Below, piece after piece: positions 28,021-37,163 of a stretch of 64,000 nt of DNA. The notes beneath the pieces were generated by a model. It searched no databases and was not told where the DNA came from. It saw only the letters and a program-made list of their open reading frames with translations. The stretch spans positions 1,788,505-1,852,504 of the forward strand of contig NZ_LMET01000001.1 in the NCBI RefSeq assembly GCF_001426485.1. The letters run 5' to 3'. A program made the position numbers and the translations under genes. The stretch comes from Aeromicrobium sp. Root472D3. Lineage in GTDB: Bacteria > Actinomycetota > Actinomycetes > Propionibacteriales > Nocardioidaceae. How positions within the stretch are numbered: the first letter of the stretch is position 1; every line of letters begins with the position of its first letter.

Positions 28021-31000
28021 ATGGCGCTCGCATCACGACACCTGGCACGTATCGCATCCCTGGCGCTGGTCGCCGGGACGCTCGTCGTCACGACCGGGAC
28101 GGGAGCGGCCGTCGCCGCCGACGCGGTCGACGGCGGGCTGACGGCGGGGGACAGCCTCTTCCCGAATCAGGGCAACTCCGGCTACGACGCCCTGCACTAC
28201 GACATCGACCTGTCGGTCGACGTGGCGGTGTCCGGCACCAACAACGCCCCGGCGGCGACGTCGTTCCGCACCGCGCGCACGACCGTCGACGCACGGACGA
28301 CGGGCGCCCCGCTGTCGTCCTACGCCTTCGACTTCCAGGGCTCGGCCAGCACGCTCGAGGCCAGCACGCTCAACGTCGACTCGGTGACGGTCGACGGCAG
28401 GCCCGCGACGTTCACGCGCATCGAGAACACGACGGTCGACGACGCCACGACCGACGTCCACAAGCTCGTCGTGACGCCCGCGACCCCCGTGTCGGGCGAC
28501 TTCTCGACGGTCGTCACCTACTCCGGCGTCCCGGTGCGCCACACCGACACCGACGGCTCGTACGAGGGCTGGAACAACACGACGGACGGCGCGACGTTCG
28601 TCAACCAGCCCGTCGGGTCCATGACGGCCTTCCCGAACAACAACACGCCGCGCGACAAGGCGACCTACACGATCTCGGTCGACGCGCCGAGCAAGCTGGC
28701 GACGTCCGCGACGGCCGCGGCGGCCAACCCCGGTCTCAAGGACGCCGCGGTCGTGAGCAACGGCGAGCTCGCGTCCCGCACACCCAGCAAGGACGGCTCC
28801 CGCACCACCTGGGTGTGGGAGCAGAAGAAGCCCATGGCCAGCATGGTGAGCCTGATCTCGGTGGGTCGCTACACGATGTACGAGTCGTCGATCACGCTCG
28901 CGAGCGGACGGGTGCTGCCGGAGTGGTCGTTCATCGACCCCGCCATCTCGGTGGCCAACCAGCAGACCACCCAGGCGACCCGCGCCCAGCTGACGTCGAT
29001 CCTGAACTTCCTGGAGACGAAGTACGGCCCCTACCCGGGCAACAGCGTCGGTCTCGTCACCGACGTCGTCCCGTCCGCGATCAACTACGCGCTCGAGACG
29101 CAGGACCGGTCGTTCTTCCCCAACAGCGCGGGCCGGTCCACCACGATCCACGAGCTGACGCACCAGTGGTTCGGCGACGGTGTGTCACCGACCGACTGGA
29201 ACGACATCTGGGTCAGCGAGGGCACCGCGACGTACGCGGAGGCGCAGACGGCCTACGAGGGAGCCGGGAGCTCCACCACGAGCACCGAGAGCTCGTACTT
29301 CACGTCGTGGAGCAACGCGAGCACCACCAGCTCTCTGTGGGCGGTCCCGACCGCTCGCATGGCGGAGGCGTCCCAGCTGTTCGGCGCGCAGGTCTACACC
29401 CGCGGCGCGATGACGCTCGAGGCGCTGCGCACCGCGATCGGCGCGGCCGACTTCGCCACGCTCATGCGCACGTGGCAGGACCGCCACATCGGCACCAGCA
29501 AGCGCACCACCGACTTCATCGCGCTCGCCGAGGAGATCTCGGGGCGTGACCTGACGGCCTTCTTCGACGAGTGGATCTACCGCGCGGGCAAGCCGTCCTG
29601 GCCGGCGAAGTTCACCCTCGCCCTGGCCGGCCCGACCACCCCGGTCTCGGCGGGCGCTGCGGCCTCGTACACGCTCACCAGCCGCAACACGGGCCGGGTC
29701 GCGCAGACCAGCAGCGTCGTGACGGTCGATCTCGCCGACGTGCTCGACGACGCGTCCCTGGGCACCCTGCCCGAGGGCACGAGCGTCGACGGCACGACGC
29801 TGACGTGGACGGTCCCGTCGACCGCGGTCGGGGCCACCTCGACCGTCACGATCCCGGTGACCGTCGCCGACGACGCCACGGGCGCGAGCCTGAAGGCCGC
29901 CGCGCGGGCCAGCACGCTGGGCTCGACGTGCGCCGGTTGCACCTCGACCGTCACGGTCGGTGCGCCGCCCGTGTCGCCGTCCGCCGTCCCGACCGTCACG
30001 GGTGGGGCGCCGACGGTCGGTCAGCCCCTCACGGCCGCCACGGCGGGGTGGGCCGGAGGCACGACGTTCACCTACCAGTGGCTCGTCGACGGGACGCCCG
30101 TCGCCGGCGCCACGACGTCGACCTTCACGCCGAGCGTGACGGCGGTCGGCCTGACCGTCCGCGTGATGGTCACCGGGTCGAAGGGTTCGGCGTCTCCCGT
30201 CACGCGCACCAGTGAGGCGACGGCAGCCGTCGCGCGCACGACCCAGACCGGCTCCACGCCCGTCGTCAGCGGCACCCCGAAGATCGGCCGACGGCTCACG
30301 CTCGACGTCGGAACCTGGGAGCCGGGGACGTTCTTCACCTACCAGTGGGCGGTCAACGGGGCGAACGTCACCGCGGCCAACGGCGGAACCGGCCCGAGCT
30401 TCGTCCCGTCGCTCGCGACCCAGGTGGGCCAGACCGTCACGGTGACGGTCACCGGCACCAAGTCCGGCTACGGCAACGTCGCCAGGACGAGCACCGCCAC
30501 GGCGCCCGTCGTCGCGGGGGAGTTCGGTGACGTCCCGACGCCGACCCTCTCGGCCGCACCACGGGCGCTCGCGCCGGTCTCGGCCGTTCCGGGCGTCTGG
30601 GAGGACAACACGACCTTCGCCTACCAGTGGTCGGTCGAGGGCTCGCCGGTCACCGGCGCCACCGGCGTCACCTTCACCCCGACGCTCGCCCAGGTCGGCG
30701 CGCGCCTGACGGTCGCCGTCACCGGCACGAAGCCGGGCTACCCGACGGCGGTCACGAAGGTGAGCGAGGCCGTGGCGGTCGCGCCCGCGGCGCAGACGGC
30801 GACACCGGTGCCCACGATCAGCGGCACACCCACGGTGGGTGCCGAGCTGACGGCCGACCCGGGCACCTGGGACGACGGCACGACGCTGACGTTCCAGTGG
30901 TCCGCCGGAGACGTCGCCGTCGACGGAGCGACGGGCTCGACCTTCACGCCGGGTGCGGCGACGGTCGGCAAGACCGTCACCGTCGCGGTGACCGGCACGC

Positions 31001-32127
31001 GGGAGGCCTACGCGACGGTCACCCGCACGAGCAAGCCGACGGCGGAGGTGGCGCCGGGTGCGCTGGTGGAGACACCCCGGCCGACCATCAGCGGCACCCC
31101 GAAGGTCGGAGTGGCCCTGACCGGCACGCCGGGCGCCTGGGACGCGGGCACGACGCTGACGTACCAGTGGCTCGTCGGTGGATCGGCGGTCGAGGGCGCG
31201 ACGGAGCTGTCGTTCACCCCGGACGCGTCGGCTGCCGGCAAGATCGTGACCTTCGCGGTCACCGGCAAGCGGGACGGCTACACCTCGGTCACCACGACGA
31301 GCGAGCCGACGGTCGAGGTCGCCGCCGGTGACCAGGCCACGACCGTCCCGACCGTGCAGGGTGTCGCGAAGGTCGGCGTGGAGCTGACCGGATCGGCCGG
31401 CGAGTGGGCCGCGGACACGACGCTGTCGTACCGCTGGCTCGTCGACGGCGACGCGGTCGAGGGCGCCACGGGCACGACGTTCACCCCGGCGGCAGGGATG
31501 GTCGGTGACCGGGTGGCCCTCGAGGTGACGGGTCGCCGTGCCGGCTATGCGACGGCGACCCGGACCAGCGAGCCGACCGGCGCGGTCGTCGAGGGCGATC
31601 TCGTCCTGACACCGGTCCCCGCCGTGAGGGGCACGGTGCAGGTGGGCCGCAGCGTCACGGCGGACGCCGGCACGTGGGACGCCGGGACGGCCCTGGCCTA
31701 CCAGTGGACCCGCGACGGCTCACCCGTCACCGGTGCCACCGGTCCGACGTACTCGCTGACGCCGGCCGACCACCGCGCGGTGCTGGCGGTGACCGTGCGC
31801 GGCTCGAAGGACGGGTACCGCACGGTCTCGCAGACCAGCGCCGGGCAGCGTGTCGTCGCCGGCGCGCAGGCGCGGTCCCCGAGGCCCTCGGTCAAGGGGA
31901 CGCGCAAGGTCGGTCGCACCCTGACGGTCCGCAGGGCGTCATACGACGCCGGGGTGAAGCTGTCCTACCGCTGGTACGTCAACGGTCACCGGGTCGGCGG
32001 CAACCGGCCGACGCTCCGCCTCGCGAAGGCCTACCGGGGCAAGCGGGTGGTGGTGCGCGTGACGGCCACCAAGCCGGGCTACGTGACCGAGGCGCGGAAC
32101 AGCAGGAAGACGGCCCGCGTCAGGTAG
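28021..32127 (+). CDS. secreted M1-family zinc metallopeptidase with eight Ig-like repeats
   Basis: 1368 aa. The ATG at 28021 has GGGAGGG upstream; a signal peptide follows (ARIASLALVAGTLVVTTGT, cleavage near AVAA). An N-terminal M1 beta domain and a gluzincin catalytic domain carry HELTHQWFG (His377, Glu378, His381) and the third ligand Glu in WVSEGTATYAE. The C-terminal half, from about residue 654, is eight tandem repeats of roughly 85-95 aa, each opening with a P-x-(I/V)-x-G-x-P-x-V-G pattern and containing (Y/F)QW or YRW, an Ig/cadherin-like fold. The last repeat is Lys/Arg-rich and may bind the envelope. No sortase motif or final membrane anchor is visible. Probably an extracellular aminopeptidase. 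Confidence 0.9.
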   Translation: MALASRHLARIASLALVAGTLVVTTGTGAAVAADAVDGGLTAGDSLFPNQGNSGYDALHYDIDLSVDVAVSGTNNAPAATSFRTARTTVDARTTGAPLSSYAFDFQGSASTLEASTLNVDSVTVDGRPATFTRIENTTVDDATTDVHKLVVTPATPVSGDFSTVVTYSGVPVRHTDTDGSYEGWNNTTDGATFVNQPVGSMTAFPNNNTPRDKATYTISVDAPSKLATSATAAAANPGLKDAAVVSNGELASRTPSKDGSRTTWVWEQKKPMASMVSLISVGRYTMYESSITLASGRVLPEWSFIDPAISVANQQTTQATRAQLTSILNFLETKYGPYPGNSVGLVTDVVPSAINYALETQDRSFFPNSAGRSTTIHELTHQWFGDGVSPTDWNDIWVSEGTATYAEAQTAYEGAGSSTTSTESSYFTSWSNASTTSSLWAVPTARMAEASQLFGAQVYTRGAMTLEALRTAIGAADFATLMRTWQDRHIGTSKRTTDFIALAEEISGRDLTAFFDEWIYRAGKPSWPAKFTLALAGPTTPVSAGAAASYTLTSRNTGRVAQTSSVVTVDLADVLDDASLGTLPEGTSVDGTTLTWTVPSTAVGATSTVTIPVTVADDATGASLKAAARASTLGSTCAGCTSTVTVGAPPVSPSAVPTVTGGAPTVGQPLTAATAGWAGGTTFTYQWLVDGTPVAGATTSTFTPSVTAVGLTVRVMVTGSKGSASPVTRTSEATAAVARTTQTGSTPVVSGTPKIGRRLTLDVGTWEPGTFFTYQWAVNGANVTAANGGTGPSFVPSLATQVGQTVTVTVTGTKSGYGNVARTSTATAPVVAGEFGDVPTPTLSAAPRALAPVSAVPGVWEDNTTFAYQWSVEGSPVTGATGVTFTPTLAQVGARLTVAVTGTKPGYPTAVTKVSEAVAVAPAAQTATPVPTISGTPTVGAELTADPGTWDDGTTLTFQWSAGDVAVDGATGSTFTPGAATVGKTVTVAVTGTREAYATVTRTSKPTAEVAPGALVETPRPTISGTPKVGVALTGTPGAWDAGTTLTYQWLVGGSAVEGATELSFTPDASAAGKIVTFAVTGKRDGYTSVTTTSEPTVEVAAGDQATTVPTVQGVAKVGVELTGSAGEWAADTTLSYRWLVDGDAVEGATGTTFTPAAGMVGDRVALEVTGRRAGYATATRTSEPTGAVVEGDLVLTPVPAVRGTVQVGRSVTADAGTWDAGTALAYQWTRDGSPVTGATGPTYSLTPADHRAVLAVTVRGSKDGYRTVSQTSAGQRVVAGAQARSPRPSVKGTRKVGRTLTVRRASYDAGVKLSYRWYVNGHRVGGNRPTLRLAKAYRGKRVVVRVTATKPGYVTEARNSRKTARVR

Positions 32128-32173
32128 GCCGCAGCAGGGGCGACCGGACCCGTCGCGGACGTCGCGGCCGGTC

Positions 32174-32218
32174 CGACCCTCCGCGCGCGCCCCGCTCAGG
32201 GCAGCGCGCGGAGGGTCG
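32174..32218. terminator. bidirectional terminator
   Basis: Perfect 15-bp arms (32174-32188 and 32204-32218) with a 15-nt loop between the convergent M1 peptidase and MmgE/PrpD genes. The stop codon of the MmgE/PrpD gene lies in the loop. Confidence 0.85.
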
Positions 32219-33557
32219 CGACGGCGTCGGTGCTCGTCGCGAGTGCCGCCACGACGGCCAGGATGCGTCGCGTGTCGTCGTCGCCGACCAGACGCCGCAC
32301 CTTGGCCGTCACGTCGGCGGCCGACATCGGGAAGTGGTCGGAGTCGCCGATCGGGTTCGGCACGCCGAGGCCCAGCTCGGTGCCGTCGTGCAGGACGATC
32401 GTGACCTCGGCGGCGCGGCGGTGGGGGAGCAGGGCGTCGAGTGCTGGAGCCGCGGACACCTCGACCCGCGTGCTGAGCTCCTGCGCGACCGCGAACGTCG
32501 GACCGTCCGGGTCGAGCGTCGTCGCGTCGATCGCGGGGCTGACGACCGCGGCCGCCACGACGAAGGGCAGCGAGAACATCGCGGCCAGCCGCGAGCCCGG
32601 GTCGCGCTGGAACAGCGGGGTGGCGAGCGAGTGCGTGCGCACGGCGACCCGCGCGACGTCGTCGCCGTGCAGGCCGTACGAGGCCTTCAGCGCCTGCACC
32701 GCGTCGACCGCGGCGTGCGTGTACGAGCACGAGGCGTGCTGCTTGGTGTAGCCCTGCGTCGTCAGCCAGTCCTCGCCCAGCCCGTCGACCAGGCGTGTCG
32801 GGTCGAGGGTGCCGATGACGTCGCCGAGCGTGTGCTGGGCGCTGCCGTCGTTGTCGACCAGACCTGCCAGCGCGAGGCGGGCGGCGTCCAGGCCGGCGCG
32901 GTTGGCCCCCGCGATCCACAGGTTGCGGCTGAACCCGCCGGTCAGCACGACCTCCCACGGGGTGACCTGCACCAGCGTCGTCGACGCGTCGATCGCGGCG
33001 GCGACCTGCTCGGTCGTCGCGTCGAGCAGCAGTGCGGCGGCGCAGGCCGCGCCGGTCGCGCCCCAGTGGCCGTGGGTGTGCCACCGCGGGTCGCGGGTCG
33101 TGGCCCGGCCGAAGCGGGCCGCCACCTCGTAGCCGACCGCGACGGCGTCGACCAGCTCGGGCCCGGTCACCGGCCTGACGGCGATCCGTGCGGCGGCGAC
33201 GGCGGCGAAGAGCACGTGGGCGGCCGGATGGCCCGCGGCGTGCTTGTTTCCCTCGTCGAGCTCGAGGCAGCAGGCGGCGATCGCGTCCAGGTGGGCCACG
33301 GTCTCGGCGGTGCCGGTCACGGACGAGCCGGTGGTCGCGTGCGTCCCGCGCTCGGCCCGCCAGGACGCCGCCAGCGCCTGCAGCTCGGGGGTCCTGCTGC
33401 CGACGAGGGTGACGCCGAGCAGGTCCACCAGCATCGTGGCGACCCGGTCGCGGACGGCGGGCGGCACGCCGTCGCGCCGGCACGTGGTCGCGAGCCGGGC
33501 CAGCTCGTCGGTGGCGGCGCGCTGTTCCGCTAGGCGAAACGTATGTGGTGTGTCCAT
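32196..33557 (-). CDS. MmgE/PrpD family protein (first of two)
   Basis: 453 aa. MmgE/PrpD enzymes are iron-free dehydratases, decarboxylases or isomerases of carboxylic acids (2-methylcitrate dehydratase, cis-aconitate decarboxylase). Family segments: LVDLLGVTLVGSRTPE, ELDEGNKHAAGHPAAHV, GYEVAARFGRA, HWGATGAACAAALLL, YTKQHASCSYTHAAVDAV and PIGDSDHFP. It is divergent from the CoA-transferase operon. The first codons overlap an operator-like sequence (33524-33540) of the local IclR set, so it is probably part of the same regulon. Its substrate differs from the second MmgE/PrpD protein in the locus, judging by clear divergence. Confidence 0.85.
   Translation of the reverse strand: MDTPHTFRLAEQRAATDELARLATTCRRDGVPPAVRDRVATMLVDLLGVTLVGSRTPELQALAASWRAERGTHATTGSSVTGTAETVAHLDAIAACCLELDEGNKHAAGHPAAHVLFAAVAAARIAVRPVTGPELVDAVAVGYEVAARFGRATTRDPRWHTHGHWGATGAACAAALLLDATTEQVAAAIDASTTLVQVTPWEVVLTGGFSRNLWIAGANRAGLDAARLALAGLVDNDGSAQHTLGDVIGTLDPTRLVDGLGEDWLTTQGYTKQHASCSYTHAAVDAVQALKASYGLHGDDVARVAVRTHSLATPLFQRDPGSRLAAMFSLPFVVAAAVVSPAIDATTLDPDGPTFAVAQELSTRVEVSAAPALDALLPHRRAAEVTIVLHDGTELGLGVPNPIGDSDHFPMSAADVTAKVRRLVGDDDTRRILAVVAALATSTDAVATLRALP
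33524..33540. promoter_or_regulatory. IclR-type operator, variant site within the mmgE-like 5' end
   Basis: GTTCCGCTAGGCGAAAC matches the local 17-bp operator pattern (GTTCC, central CT-AG, GAAAC/GGAAC). It lies 17-33 nt inside the coding sequence of the minus-strand MmgE/PrpD gene, where binding could block elongation. Confidence 0.45.
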
Positions 33558-33688
33558 GGTGGTGGACGCTACGCGGCGCGCCGCGAGTGCGTCAATGATC
33601 TGCGCCGAGACGACGGGCTGAGCGCCAGAAAGCGGTGGCGACGGGGTTCCCCTCGCCGCATCGGCGCACTAGAGTGAGCGGGACAGAT

Positions 33689-33705
33689 GTTCCTCTCAGC
33701 GAAAC
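33689..33705. promoter_or_regulatory. IclR-type operator upstream of the CoA-transferase operon
   Basis: GTTCCTCTCAGCGAAAC, 10 bp before the CoA-transferase start. The stretch from 33686 shares GATGTTCCTCTCARCGAA with the site in front of the IclR gene (from 40329). A -10-like TAGAGT is at 33670-33675. Confidence 0.65.
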
Positions 33706-33715
33706 AGGTGTCTTC

Positions 33716-34915
33716 GTGACTGACCTTCCCATGCCGTTGTCCGGTGTCCGGGTGCTGGACGTGTCCACGATCCTGGCGGGCCCGCTGTGCTGCCAGATCC
33801 TCGGCGACTTCGGTGCGGACGTGGTCAAGATCGAGCACCCCGCCGGCGGCGACAACATGCGCGGCCACGGCGCCAGCAAGGACGGCGTCCCGCTGTGGTG
33901 GAAGGAGATCAGCCGCAACAAGCGCACCGTCGCGCTCGACCTCAAGGCACCCGGTGGCGCCGAGGTGTTCCGCCGGCTGGCCGCCGAGGCCGACATCGTG
34001 GTCGAGAACTTCCGGCCCGGCACGCTGGAGCGCTGGGGCATCGGGCCCGACGTGCTGCTCGCCGACAACCCCGGACTCGTCCTGGCCCGCCTGACGGGCT
34101 TCGGCCAGACCGGCCCCTACTCCGCCCGTCCCGGGTTCGGCACGCTGGCCGAGGCGATGAGCGGATTCGCCGACGCGACCGGCGAGGCCGACGGCCCGCC
34201 GACGCTGCCGGCCTTCGGCCTGGCCGACAGCATCTGCGGCATCGCCGCGTCGTCGGCGGTGCTGATGGCGCTGCGCCACCGCGATGCCACCGGCACGGGA
34301 CAGGTCGTCGACCTGAGCATCCTCGAGCCCATCATGACGGCCGTCGGCCCGGCGCCGACCTACTACCAGCAGCTCGGCGTCGTCGCCCAGCGCCACGGCA
34401 ACCGCTCGACCAACAACGCGCCCCGCAACACGTACCGCACGGCGGACGGTGCGTGGGTCGCCGTGTCGACCAGCGCGCAGCGGATCGCCGAGCGCGTCCT
34501 GACGCTCGTCGGGCACCCCGAGGTCATCGACGAGCCGTGGTTCGCGACGGGTGCCGGTCGCGCCGAGCACGTCGACCTGCTCGACGAGTACGTGGGCGAC
34601 TGGATCGCCCAGCGCGACCGCACCGAGGTCCTCGACGTCTTCGAGGCGGCCGGTGCCGCGATCGCACCCGTCTACGACGCCCGTGACATCACCCAAGACC
34701 CCCACATCAAGGAGACACAGATGCTGCTCGAGGTCGACGACCCCGATGTCGGTCCGCTGCTGCAGCACAACGTGATGTGGAGGATGAGCCAGAGCCCGGG
34801 CGCGATCCGCTTCACGGGCCGCGCCCTCGGCCAGGACACGCACGAGGTGCTCGCCGAGTCGGGCTACTCCGCCGACGAGATCGCCGAGCTGACGAGCGCG
34901 GGGGTCGTCCGATGA
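33716..34915 (+). CDS. class III CoA-transferase (CaiB/BaiF family)
   Basis: 399 aa from GTG 33716 (ATG 33731 is an alternative). It transfers CoA between carboxylates, as for formate/oxalate, carnitine, succinate/itaconate and related pairs. Core: LSGVRVLDVSTILAGPLCCQ, LGDFGADVVKIEHPAGGD (the aspartyl-CoA nucleophile lies in the later DLS-type region), NKRTVALDLKAPGG, VVENFRPGTLERWG and TGFGQTGPY. It heads a four-gene operon with ATGA overlaps (cyclase, MmgE/PrpD, amidohydrolase). It probably activates a carboxylic acid produced by these hydrolases so the CitE-like lyase encoded nearby can cleave it (inference). Confidence 0.9.
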   Translation: MTDLPMPLSGVRVLDVSTILAGPLCCQILGDFGADVVKIEHPAGGDNMRGHGASKDGVPLWWKEISRNKRTVALDLKAPGGAEVFRRLAAEADIVVENFRPGTLERWGIGPDVLLADNPGLVLARLTGFGQTGPYSARPGFGTLAEAMSGFADATGEADGPPTLPAFGLADSICGIAASSAVLMALRHRDATGTGQVVDLSILEPIMTAVGPAPTYYQQLGVVAQRHGNRSTNNAPRNTYRTADGAWVAVSTSAQRIAERVLTLVGHPEVIDEPWFATGAGRAEHVDLLDEYVGDWIAQRDRTEVLDVFEAAGAAIAPVYDARDITQDPHIKETQMLLEVDDPDVGPLLQHNVMWRMSQSPGAIRFTGRALGQDTHEVLAESGYSADEIAELTSAGVVR

Positions 34916-35724
34916 CCGACGCCTTCCTCCAGGCCACCCTCGGCGGCGTCGACGTCGTCGACCTCGGGCGCCAGCTGCGCGTCGGCATGCCGCAGTCGCC
35001 CAACCACCCGCAGTTCTGGCACACCCTGCCACGCCGTCACGGCGACATGACCCGCGCGGACGGCGGCAGCGCCGCGAACGACATGATCACGACCGGCACG
35101 CACGTCGGCACCCACATCGACGCGCTGGCCCACGTGTCGCACGACGGCAAGATGTTCGGCGGCGTCGACGCGGCGGCCGCGGGCGTCGGCGGCAAGTACG
35201 ACGAGCTCGGCGTGCACACCATCGCGCCGATGGTCCGGCGCGGCGTGCTGCTCGACATCCCGGCCCTCCTCGGCGTCGACGTCTGCGACGGCGGCTACGA
35301 GATCACCGTCGCCGACCTCGAGGCCGCGGCCGAGCGCGAGGGCGTCGAGGTCCGCGAGGGCGACGTCGTCCTCATCCGCAGCGGCTGGGGCAGCCTGTTC
35401 TCGCAGGGTGCGCCGTACGTCGGCGGCCCCAGCGGCGTGCCCGGCATCGGCGAGGCCGGTGCCGAGTGGCTGGCCGCGCGCGGCGTCCACGCAGCGGGAG
35501 CCGACACGATCGCCTTCGAGCGGCTCGCCCCGGGCGGCGGTCACGCCCTCCTGCCGGCGCACCGCGTGCTGCTGGTCGAGAACGGCATCTACATCATCGA
35601 GGCGCTCGACCTCGAGGAGCTCGCGGCCAAGGGTCGCCACGAGTTCACCTTCGTGCTGATCCCGCTCAACATCTACGGCGCGACCGGCTCGCCCGTGCGC
35701 CCGCTGGCGGTGACCTCGGCATGA
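34912..35724 (+). CDS. cyclase-family metal-dependent hydrolase
   Basis: 270 aa. Kynurenine formamidase/isatin hydrolase/cyclase superfamily (PF04199), identified by the metal motif TGTHVGTHIDALAHV with VDLGRQLRVGMPQSPNHP before it and RSGWGSLFSQ, GADTIAFERL and PAHRVLL after. Members hydrolyse formamides or open cyclic amides and imides using Mn or Zn. It is coupled to the CoA-transferase by an ATGA overlap and to the next gene in the same way. In this locus ring opening of a cyclic amide is the likely role, but the substrate is unknown. Confidence 0.88.
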   Translation: MTDAFLQATLGGVDVVDLGRQLRVGMPQSPNHPQFWHTLPRRHGDMTRADGGSAANDMITTGTHVGTHIDALAHVSHDGKMFGGVDAAAAGVGGKYDELGVHTIAPMVRRGVLLDIPALLGVDVCDGGYEITVADLEAAAEREGVEVREGDVVLIRSGWGSLFSQGAPYVGGPSGVPGIGEAGAEWLAARGVHAAGADTIAFERLAPGGGHALLPAHRVLLVENGIYIIEALDLEELAAKGRHEFTFVLIPLNIYGATGSPVRPLAVTSA

Positions 35725-37163
35725 GCGAGCCGACCCTGGCCCAGCAGATCGCGGCCTTCGCCGAGGGCACGTCGTACGACGACCTCCCGGCCGACGTCGT
35801 CGAGAGCGTCGGCATGCGCGTGCTCGACACGCTCGGCATCGCCGTCGCGGCCGCCGACCTCGACACCAGCCGCGCGGCCCGCTCGTGGGCCCGCGACCAG
35901 GCCGGCGGGGGACCGGCGTCGGCGGTCGGCGTCGACGCCCCGCTGCCGGCCAACCTCGCCGCGTTCGTCAACGGCGTGCTGGCGCACTCGCTCGACTACG
36001 ACGACACCCACCTGCCGTCGGTGCTGCACCCCAGCGCGACCGTGATCCCCGCGGCCCTCGCCGCGGCGCAGGCGCACGGCGCCGACGGGCGCGAGCTCGT
36101 GCGCGGCATCGCGATCGGGCTGGAGGTCTGCGTCCGGCTCGGCATGGCCGGCTACGACGCCGAGAAGAAGAACTCGACGTTCTTCGAGAACGGCCAGCAC
36201 GCGACGTCGATCTGCGGCGCGATGGGCGGCGCCGTCGCGGCGGCGGTCATCGGCGGCGCCTCGGCCGCGTCGATCACCGACACGATGGGTGTCGCTGCGT
36301 CGATGGCGTCGGGCATCATCGAGGCCAACCGCACCGGCGGAACCGTCAAGCGCATCCACTGCGGGTGGGCGGCGCACGCGGCGATCTCCGCCGCGAGCCT
36401 CGTCGAGTACGGCATCACCGGCCCCCCGACCGTCCTGGAGGGGCGGTTCGGCTTCTTCCAGTCGTGGCTGCACGGCACGTACGACCCCGCCCAGGTCAGC
36501 GACGGCCTCGGCACCACCTGGTCGGTGCCCGGCATCTTCGTCAAGCCCTATCCGGCCAACCACTTCACGCACGCGGCCGTCGACGCGGCGTCCGCGCTGC
36601 GGGTCGCCGGCATCGCGCCCGACGACGTCCGCCGGCTGACGCTGGGCGTCCCCGCGCCGAACCTGCGCACGATCGGCGAGCCGATCGACGTCAAGCGGGC
36701 ACCCGAGACGGGGTACATGGCCCAGTTCAGCGGTCCGTACGCCGTGGCGGTCGGCCTGCTCGGCGGCAGCGGGCTCGGGGCCGGTCTCGAGGACTACACC
36801 GACGAGCTCGCGCACGACCCGGCGCGGCGCGCCATCATGGCGAAGGTCGACGTCGTGGCCGACGACGAGTGCACCGACATCTTCCCGCACCAGTTCCCGG
36901 CGGTGCTGACCGCCGAGCTCGAGGACGGGCGTACCGTCGTCGAGAAGGTGCTGACCACGCGGGGAGGACCGCAGCGACCGCTGTCGTTCGACGAGATCGC
37001 CTCGAAGTTCGCGACCAACGCGGGCCGCAACCTCGACCCCGCCGCCGTCGCGACGCTGTCCGCCGTGTGCCGCGACCTCGCGGCAGCGTCGTCGATGGAC
37101 GACCTGCTGACACCCCTGACCCTGATCGACCCTGCTCCGAGCAAAGGACTGACCCATGCCTGA
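35721..37163 (+). CDS. MmgE/PrpD family protein (second of two)
   Basis: 480 aa. MmgE/PrpD fold: VVESVGMRVLDTLGIAVAA, AFVNGVLAHSLDYDDTHLP, HPSATVIPAALAAA, GIAIGLEVCVRLGM, GVAASMASGIIEANRTGGTVKR and FVKPYPANHFTHAAVDA. It probably dehydrates, hydrates or isomerises a (tri)carboxylic acid. The start ATG overlaps the cyclase stop and the end overlaps the amidohydrolase start by 8 bp. Having two divergent paralogues in one locus suggests two distinct steps or two substrates. Confidence 0.87.
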   Translation: MSEPTLAQQIAAFAEGTSYDDLPADVVESVGMRVLDTLGIAVAAADLDTSRAARSWARDQAGGGPASAVGVDAPLPANLAAFVNGVLAHSLDYDDTHLPSVLHPSATVIPAALAAAQAHGADGRELVRGIAIGLEVCVRLGMAGYDAEKKNSTFFENGQHATSICGAMGGAVAAAVIGGASAASITDTMGVAASMASGIIEANRTGGTVKRIHCGWAAHAAISAASLVEYGITGPPTVLEGRFGFFQSWLHGTYDPAQVSDGLGTTWSVPGIFVKPYPANHFTHAAVDAASALRVAGIAPDDVRRLTLGVPAPNLRTIGEPIDVKRAPETGYMAQFSGPYAVAVGLLGGSGLGAGLEDYTDELAHDPARRAIMAKVDVVADDECTDIFPHQFPAVLTAELEDGRTVVEKVLTTRGGPQRPLSFDEIASKFATNAGRNLDPAAVATLSAVCRDLAAASSMDDLLTPLTLIDPAPSKGLTHA

